Source of the DNA: Acidobacteriota bacterium
GTDB taxonomy: Bacteria; Acidobacteriota; Terriglobia; Versatilivoradales; Versatilivoraceae
DNA: 35,554 bases
Direction of reading: 5' to 3'
Assembly (NCBI GenBank): GCA_022616615.1
Contig: JAKEER010000013.1
Span: 1 to 35,554, forward strand
Part shown: piece by piece, positions 31,714-35,554 of the stretch
Numbering within the stretch: position 1 is the first letter of the stretch
How the letters are laid out: the number at the start of each line of letters is the position of its first letter
The notes under the pieces: generated by a model
The model's database searches: none
Told to the model about the DNA's origin: nothing
What the model saw: only the letters and a program-made list of their open reading frames with translations
Made by a program: the position numbers and the translations under genes

Positions 31714-31819
31714 TATACTCGTTACTGAAAACCCTGCTTGGGGAAGCGGGGTGCTGAGAGCACTCCTTGGCCGGTTGCAACCATGCATGAATTGTCTGAC
31801 GTTGGGCGCCGGTCAGGCA
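31714..31819 (+). promoter_or_regulatory. Candidate promoter and structured leader of xdhC
   Basis: TATACT at 31714-31719 may be a -10 element, but the -35 is poor. The following leader of about 185 nt contains successive stems. CCCTGCTT/AAGCGGGG pairs around a GGGG loop (31732-31751), and TGCT/AGCA is at 31752-31762. The palindrome GGTTGCAACC is at 31773-31782, and TGTCTGAC/GTCAGGCA is at 31793-31800 and 31812-31819. The density of structure before a molybdenum-enzyme maturation gene suggests a regulatory RNA. I cannot match it to a known class from memory. Confidence 0.38.
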
Positions 31820-31908
31820 GGATGCTCCGGCGATGACTTCAGAAATCGGAACGGTCTGCGCCAGCATAGTGTGCTCATGGAGGCTGGAATTACACTTCAA
31901 GAGGATTC

Positions 31909-32742
31909 ATGACGACTCTGATCCGAAATGTGGACATCTATGAAGAGATAGCCCGACTGCGCCGTGAAGGCCGGCGAGCAGCCCTGGCGACGATCATCCA
32001 GATCCGCGGTTCCGTGCCGAGTTTCGAGACGGCGAAGATCCTGGTCCGCGAGGACGGGTCGACCGTGGGCACCGTTGGCGGCGGGTGTGTCGAGAATGAT
32101 GTTTGGAAGGCAGCACGGCAGGTGATGTTCGATGAAAAGCCGCGCCGTTTGCTCTTTGACTTGACCGACGCGTCCAACCTGGAAGCGGGACTGATTTGTG
32201 GAGGCAAGGTTGAAATCTTTGTTGAACCCATTCTAGCAGTGCCCACCAACTATATCTTCGGCGCCGGGCACATCTCCAAATCCATTTCGAAGACAGCCAC
32301 CCTGGCTGGCTTCAACACGGTGATCGTCGACAATCGCCCGCAATACGCCAACCGGGAACGATTTCCTGAAGCCGTAGAGATCCACTCAGAGAGCTTTGAG
32401 TCGGCCTTCGCAAAGATCGTTCCAAACGAATTTTCCTACCTTGTCATTGTCACCCGCGGACATCTGGAAGACCAGGACGTGCTGCGGTGGGCTGTTGGCA
32501 CGAAGGCGCGGTTTATTGGAATGATCGGCAGCCGTTTCAAAAGGCGAGCCCTGTTTGAGAACCTCCGTGAGGAAGGAATCGCTCAAGAGCAGCTCGACCG
32601 CGTCTTTTCCCCGGTCGGCATCGACATCAACGCCATCCTCCCGGAGGAAATCGCCGTCAGCATTGTGGCGCAGATGATTGCGGTCCGGCGATCAAAGCCT
32701 GGAACCTTTATCCCTCAGAAAGACAAGCAACAAAGCAGTTGA
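31909..32742 (+). CDS. XdhC/CoxI-family molybdoenzyme maturation protein
   Basis: 277-aa cytoplasmic factor of the XdhC/CoxI family, which in known members binds molybdenum cofactor, protects it and helps its sulfuration and insertion into xanthine dehydrogenase-type enzymes. The N-terminal XdhC domain has EGRRAALATIIQIRGSVP and GTVGGGCVENDVW, the conserved GGGC loop with its Cys. The C-terminal Rossmann-like domain begins YIFGAGHISKSISKTATLAGF and includes VIVDNRPQYANRERFP and IGMIGSRFKRR. Normal length. AAGAGGA lies five bases before the ATG. No xanthine dehydrogenase or CO dehydrogenase genes are in the window, so the client enzyme is unknown. Confidence 0.92.
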   Translation: MTTLIRNVDIYEEIARLRREGRRAALATIIQIRGSVPSFETAKILVREDGSTVGTVGGGCVENDVWKAARQVMFDEKPRRLLFDLTDASNLEAGLICGGKVEIFVEPILAVPTNYIFGAGHISKSISKTATLAGFNTVIVDNRPQYANRERFPEAVEIHSESFESAFAKIVPNEFSYLVIVTRGHLEDQDVLRWAVGTKARFIGMIGSRFKRRALFENLREEGIAQEQLDRVFSPVGIDINAILPEEIAVSIVAQMIAVRRSKPGTFIPQKDKQQSS

Positions 32743-32838
32743 AAAAAAATCCGGGATGTAGAGAATACGCCTTAAGTTTTGCATCCATGAATGCCGATAT
32801 CGTCAGGCACAACCGTCCTTTAGCCCTTCGGAGGAGGC

Positions 32839-33159
32839 ATGGCTTATTGCCCAGAGTGCGGAGCTGAATTCGGGGGAGGCATACGCCGCTGCCCGGAATG
32901 CCGGGTTGATTTGCTGGACGAGCTGGATGAACCCACCCTGTACGACAACTCAGACGAAAATCTCGTGTTGATCCGGGAGTCAGCTACTCCCGATGAAGCA
33001 GCGCGAATCAAAGAAGTCTTGGGCAAGCACGGCATCCTCAGCGTTGTCGAAGAGGTCACTCAGGCAAAAGGGCGCGCGGCGCCCGGCAAGACGCATGTGC
33101 TCGTCAATCAGAAGGATGAAGCGCGATCACAGGAGTTGTTGAAAGGGCAATTTGGCTAA
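32839..33159 (+). CDS. Small zinc-ribbon protein with a DUF2007-like domain
   Basis: 106-aa protein. The first 25 residues are a zinc ribbon (Cys4, Cys7, Cys18, Cys21 in YCPECGAEF and RCPECRVDL). A linker rich in Asp/Glu follows, then a ferredoxin-like module of about 65 residues (NLVLIRESATPDEAARIKEVLGKHGILSVVEE...THVLVNQKDEARSQELL) of the type annotated as a putative signal-transducing domain (DUF2007). These small proteins are widespread but without a known role. GGAGGAGGC directly before the ATG is a strong ribosome site. It is 96 bases after xdhC on the same strand and may be co-transcribed with it. Confidence 0.86.
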   Translation: MAYCPECGAEFGGGIRRCPECRVDLLDELDEPTLYDNSDENLVLIRESATPDEAARIKEVLGKHGILSVVEEVTQAKGRAAPGKTHVLVNQKDEARSQELLKGQFG

Positions 33160-33302
33160 GGCCTTGCTCCCGGTCAGGCTAGCGCCGCCAACCACGCTGA
33201 GTGTTCCAGGAAGGGCTTCTCGGGAAGAGTGCAGCGCGAACCCAACGATCCAAGCACAAAGCGCGGTCCTGAGGTCTCAAGATCATCGCTTCGGTCCGCT
33301 AA

Positions 33303-34322
33303 CTAAAGCCTCTTGCCTTCAACGTCTAGATACTTGCCAATCCCCTCCATCATGGCGGCGAATTCTTCCGGGAGCAGCGATTGCTGTCCGTCGGAGAAAG
33401 CCTCTTCCGGATTCGGATGCACTTCGACGATCAGTCCGTCGGCCCCCACCGCCACAGCCGCCTTCGAGACGGGCGGAATCAGGCTGCGTTTGCCGGTCCC
33501 GTGACTCGGATCGACAATCACCGGCAGGTGCGACAGCTGCTTCAGCGCTGGCACAGCCGCGATGTCGAGCGTGTTTCGCGTGTAAGTCTCAAACGTGCGA
33601 ATGCCGCGTTCGCACAGAATCACCTCCGGGTTTCCCTGGGAAACGATGTATTCTGCCGACATGAGGAGTTCTTTCAGTGTCGACATCATTCCGCGCTTCA
33701 GCAAGACCGGCTTTTTCACTCGCCCGAGGCGCTTCAGCAGCGCGAAATTCTGCATGTTCCGAGCGCCCACCTGGAAGATGTCGGTGTACTCATTGACCAG
33801 ATCGATGTTCTCCGTGGTGATGATCTCGGTCACGATCTTGAGGCCAGTTCGTTCACGGGCTTCCGCCAGAAGCTTCAACCCTTCCTCTTCGAGGCCCTGA
33901 AAATCATAAGGCGAAGTCCGCGGCTTGTACGCGCCTCCACGCAGAATCCTGGCGCCGGCTGCCTTGACTTTCTCGGCGGTGGTAAGAATCTGCTCGCGGT
34001 ATTCCACCGAGCACGGGCCAGCCATGACGACGAACTGATCGCCACCGATCGTCAACCCATCCATTTGAATGACTGTCTTGCCCTTCTTCAGTTCACGACC
34101 CACCAGCTTGAAGGGTTGCAGGATCGGAATCACCGACTCAACTCCCGGCACCGACTCCATCACGGAAATGATGCGGTCCTTGTCCTTGCCGTCGCCGATG
34201 GCGCCGATCACCGTCCGTTCTTCTCCCTTGATGGGATGGACGCTGTATCCAAAACTCTTAATTTTGTCGCAAACGTGTTCGATCTGTTCGGGGGTTGCTC
34301 CCCGCAGCATGGAAATAATCAT
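33303..34322 (-). CDS. aroF: 3-deoxy-7-phosphoheptulonate (DAHP) synthase with regulatory domain
   Basis: First enzyme of the shikimate pathway; condenses phosphoenolpyruvate and erythrose-4-phosphate. The 339-aa protein is the type I-beta form. An N-terminal ferredoxin-like regulatory domain (about 1-70, [20 protein letters not shown]) is followed by the barrel with [55 protein letters not shown] and [11 protein letters not shown]. All substrate- and metal-site segments are intact. In Thermotoga the same N-terminal domain gives feedback inhibition by Tyr and Phe. Upstream is a complete transcription attenuator with an aromatic leader peptide. GAGGAG lies eight bases before the ATG, immediately after the attenuator's T-run. 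The symbol aroF is used in the broad sense of this family. Confidence 0.95.
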   Translation of the reverse strand: MIISMLRGATPEQIEHVCDKIKSFGYSVHPIKGEERTVIGAIGDGKDKDRIISVMESVPGVESVIPILQPFKLVGRELKKGKTVIQMDGLTIGGDQFVVMAGPCSVEYREQILTTAEKVKAAGARILRGGAYKPRTSPYDFQGLEEEGLKLLAEARERTGLKIVTEIITTENIDLVNEYTDIFQVGARNMQNFALLKRLGRVKKPVLLKRGMMSTLKELLMSAEYIVSQGNPEVILCERGIRTFETYTRNTLDIAAVPALKQLSHLPVIVDPSHGTGKRSLIPPVSKAAVAVGADGLIVEVHPNPEEAFSDGQQSLLPEEFAAMMEGIGKYLDVEGKRL

Positions 34323-34334
34323 AAGACGCTCCTC

Positions 34335-34364
34335 AAAAAAAAAGCCCGCCAGACCGGCGGGCTT
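34335..34364 (-). terminator. Attenuator terminator in the aroF leader
   Basis: On the minus strand AAGCCCGCC (34364-34356) and GGCGGGCTT (34350-34342) form a nine-pair stem with loop GGTCT, followed by nine T residues (34343-34335). It ends only 12 bases before the aroF ATG, so full termination would prevent aroF expression. Its 5' arm can instead pair with GGCGGGC at the end of the leader peptide gene. Confidence 0.93.
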
Positions 34365-34402
34365 GGTGATTTAAGGCTGCTTTTCAGCTCACCTCGCCCG
34401 CC
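34356..34402 (-). promoter_or_regulatory. Antiterminator of the aroF attenuator
   Basis: RNA from 34402 to 34356 can fold into one long hairpin. GGCGGGC (34402-34396) pairs with GCCCGCC (34362-34356), GGTGA (34393-34389) with TCACC (34369-34365), and GCTG (34388-34385) with CAGC (34379-34376) around the loop AAAAG. It uses the whole 5' arm of the terminator, so the two structures exclude each other. Its first arm begins six bases after the Trp codon of the leader peptide and the leader stop codon lies within it. A ribosome that finishes the leader would therefore block it and allow termination. Confidence 0.85.
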
Positions 34403-34521
34403 CCGTCCCAAAAGGCAGAATAGGACAGGAAGCCAAAGTAGCCAAAAAAGCTGCCAAATTCTCGACTCGAGATTTTGCTTGGGCTGCAATCAGAATAGCG
34501 CTGATGTTCCAAGGCTTTCAT
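34384..34521 (-). CDS. Aromatic-rich leader peptide of DAHP synthase
   Basis: A 45-codon reading frame, ATG at 34521 and TGA at 34386-34384, ending 62 bases before aroF. Residues 22-38 are FGSFFGYFGFLSYSAFW: six Phe, two Tyr and one Trp in 17 residues, followed by DGAGEVS. Such density is the mark of a control peptide on which ribosomes stall when charged tRNA(Phe), tRNA(Tyr) or tRNA(Trp) is scarce. Phe and Tyr codons from 34458 to 34420 lie far enough upstream of the antiterminator for a stalled ribosome to leave it free; a stall at the Trp codon (34410-34408) would probably cover it. So Phe and Tyr are the likely signals. A five-codon frame (34535-34518, MKLSL) with a weak GGAAGC site overlaps the leader start as ATGA and may feed ribosomes into it. 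Confidence 0.87.
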   Translation of the reverse strand: MKALEHQRYSDCSPSKISSREFGSFFGYFGFLSYSAFWDGAGEVS

Positions 34522-34556
34522 AGGCTAAGTTTCATTTGCTTCCAAAAGAGAGCGGG

Positions 34557-34584
34557 ATTCTATCTCAACCGGTGCCTTTGTCAA
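34557..34584 (-). promoter_or_regulatory. Sigma-70-type promoter of the aroF attenuator transcript
   Basis: On the minus strand a perfect TTGACA (34584-34579) and TAGAAT (34562-34557) are separated by 16 bases. Transcription should start near 34550, about 30 bases before the leader peptide ATG. From 34585 to 34819 I see no gene or clear terminator for the upstream methyltransferase. Confidence 0.87.
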
Positions 34585-34819
34585 TTCATAATTGCCAGGG
34601 ACTCACCGATCGCGAAGCCTATTTGCCCGCTGCAGGGGCCTGCCTCGCTTCTGCCCCGAACGGCTCGCCACGCTGCCACATGAAGGGATGACGTAGCGTT
34701 CTCACTCTCTCTAAGATCAGCTCAAACAGAAATCTCAACCCTCTGAGCATGCGCTCGCTGAGCCAGAACATTCCAGGCGGTCAAAGTCATCCGTGAGCGT
34801 GATGAGAAGCCAGTCCTAG

Positions 34820-35554
34820 TCAAACCTTCGGCGCCAGGCCCAGCGCCTGGCTTATCTGGAACAGCTTCGACTGCTTGATGCGCTCCAACTTTTCCAGGTT
34901 CAGCTTCAGCTCTTCGTTCAGTCTTAGGGCCCAAGCCGTTCTCTCGTCAAACTCACATTGAAGCCTCGCAACATGCTGGTCTCTGTCAGCGACATCCCGG
35001 TTCAGGCTCTCGGCCCACGCCGTTCTGCGCTGCAGCTCTTCTTCCAGGCTTCGGTGCTGTTGCTGAAGTTCTTCGATACGAGCGTCCAGTTCCTGGATTC
35101 GCTGTTCGAGCTGCATCGCCCACGCCGTGCGCTCCTGCATCTGCTGGTTGAGCTGAAGGCACCATTGGCTTTGCGCGTCGTATTCCCTTTGTTGCTCCAG
35201 GACTTTCCGGTCTAACGCTCGAATGCGTTCTTCCTGAGACTGGATGTGGTGATCTCTCTCCCGCAGCAGGTTCCCGCTTGCGGGAACATAGACTAGCGGG
35301 TCGCAACCCTGCCAGCCTGCCAGAGAGTTTGAACAGATCGCAACGAAGTAGTGAGAAGAATGTTCCAAGCCGTTGCAGGGTTTCTCTATTTGCGATTGCA
35401 ACGGCCGCTGCTGATAAGGATTCCCAATATAGAGCGACGCCACATGATTCTGAAACGCGATTTCGACATGCGTAAAATAGCGTTTTAGGAGCTCTGAGAA
35501 CTCGGAGAAATCAAATTCATGGACGTGGAACGGATTGACCTCCTTCCGTTCTTC
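34820..35554 (-). CDS. Methyltransferase with C-terminal 'RTAWA' coiled coil (partial, C-terminal part)
   Basis: The frame is open to the right edge, so the start lies outside the window; 244 residues are visible. The first part, NPFHVHEFDFSEFSELLKRY and then FTHVEIAFQNHVASLYIGN, is the end of a class I SAM-dependent methyltransferase domain of the kind found in sugar and cell-surface clusters. After about 40 residues a long coiled coil begins (about residues 100-240). It repeats the phrase ERTAWAMQLEQ, RRTAWAESLNR and ERTAWALRLNE, with a degenerate SQWCLQLNQ before them. The tail LFQISQALGLAPKV is common at the end of such proteins, near glycosyltransferases. The role may be modification of a surface glycan, with the coiled coil for assembly. 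A start at 35443 (GTG) would cut the methyltransferase domain and is not accepted. Confidence 0.8.
   Translation of the reverse strand, partial: EERKEVNPFHVHEFDFSEFSELLKRYFTHVEIAFQNHVASLYIGNPYQQRPLQSQIEKPCNGLEHSSHYFVAICSNSLAGWQGCDPLVYVPASGNLLRERDHHIQSQEERIRALDRKVLEQQREYDAQSQWCLQLNQQMQERTAWAMQLEQRIQELDARIEELQQQHRSLEEELQRRTAWAESLNRDVADRDQHVARLQCEFDERTAWALRLNEELKLNLEKLERIKQSKLFQISQALGLAPKV

Noticed and set aside
31745-31790. Possible TPP riboswitch (GGGGTGCTGAGAGCAC looks like its start)
   Set aside because: The required CUGAGA-helix context and the GAACCTGATC-like second half are missing, and the gene downstream is xdhC rather than a thiamine gene.
31517-31900. 127-codon open frame on the minus strand upstream of the CspA-like gene
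   Set aside because: It overlaps the strong csp promoter and the xdhC leader and shows no motif; likely a chance frame.
33381-34523. 380-codon open frame on the plus strand opposite aroF and its leader
   Set aside because: Antisense to DAHP synthase and to the aromatic leader peptide; product is His/Arg/Leu-rich with no family likeness.

Overview
The window looks like chromosomal DNA of an Acidobacteriota member, probably close to the Bryobacterales/Solibacter group. This is inferred from gene content only: two secreted VWFA proteins of the type seen mainly in acidobacteria, a large secreted protein made of carboxypeptidase-regulatory-like repeats, a methyltransferase ending in a coiled coil with repeated 'RTAWA' units, and many short palindromic intergenic repeats. 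There are no tRNA or rRNA genes, no CRISPR array and no intact insertion sequence.

Left part (1-6.4 kb, minus strand): a respiratory complex I cluster in transcription order nuoA, a DHH-family phosphoesterase, nuoD, nuoF, nuoG, nuoH (cut by the window edge). nuoB, nuoC and nuoE are not where they normally lie. A cold-shock-domain gene with its own terminator sits just upstream of nuoA.

7.1-16.1 kb (all minus): an NtrC-type sigma-54 activator and an NtrY-like membrane histidine kinase. The kinase is translationally coupled to a family 5 solute-binding lipoprotein-like gene with no transporter genes beside it. Then come a secreted protein of unknown function, a CreD-like membrane protein preceded by a frameshifted SPFH/band-7 gene remnant, and a secreted L,D-transpeptidase.

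16.1-26.6 kb (mostly plus): divergent from the L,D-transpeptidase is nagA, with two perfect CGTGTC-N6-GACACG palindromes between them. Then follow a VWFA protein, a repeat-rich gap, a tail-anchored pseudo-receiver protein (minus), a second VWFA protein, a stand-alone JAMM metalloprotease-like protein, a secreted BamE-like protein, a DapA-superfamily aldolase, and a membrane-anchored lytic transglycosylase with a zinc-finger-like N terminus.

26.7-35.5 kb: minus-strand genes for the repeat protein, a zinc-ribbon methyltransferase, a DUF2064 transferase, a family 5 uracil-DNA glycosylase and a CspA-like protein with a strong promoter and a leader of about 160 nt. Plus-strand xdhC and a zinc-ribbon protein follow. 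Then comes DAHP synthase (minus), the entry enzyme of aromatic amino acid synthesis, and last a partial methyltransferase.

The most striking discovery is the DAHP synthase leader (34335-34584, minus): a good sigma-70 promoter, a 45-codon leader peptide with nine Phe/Tyr/Trp in 17 residues, a three-part antiterminator beginning just after those codons, and a mutually exclusive terminator with nine U residues ending about 12 nt before the aroF start. This is the full layout of a ribosome-mediated transcription attenuator for aromatic amino acids.
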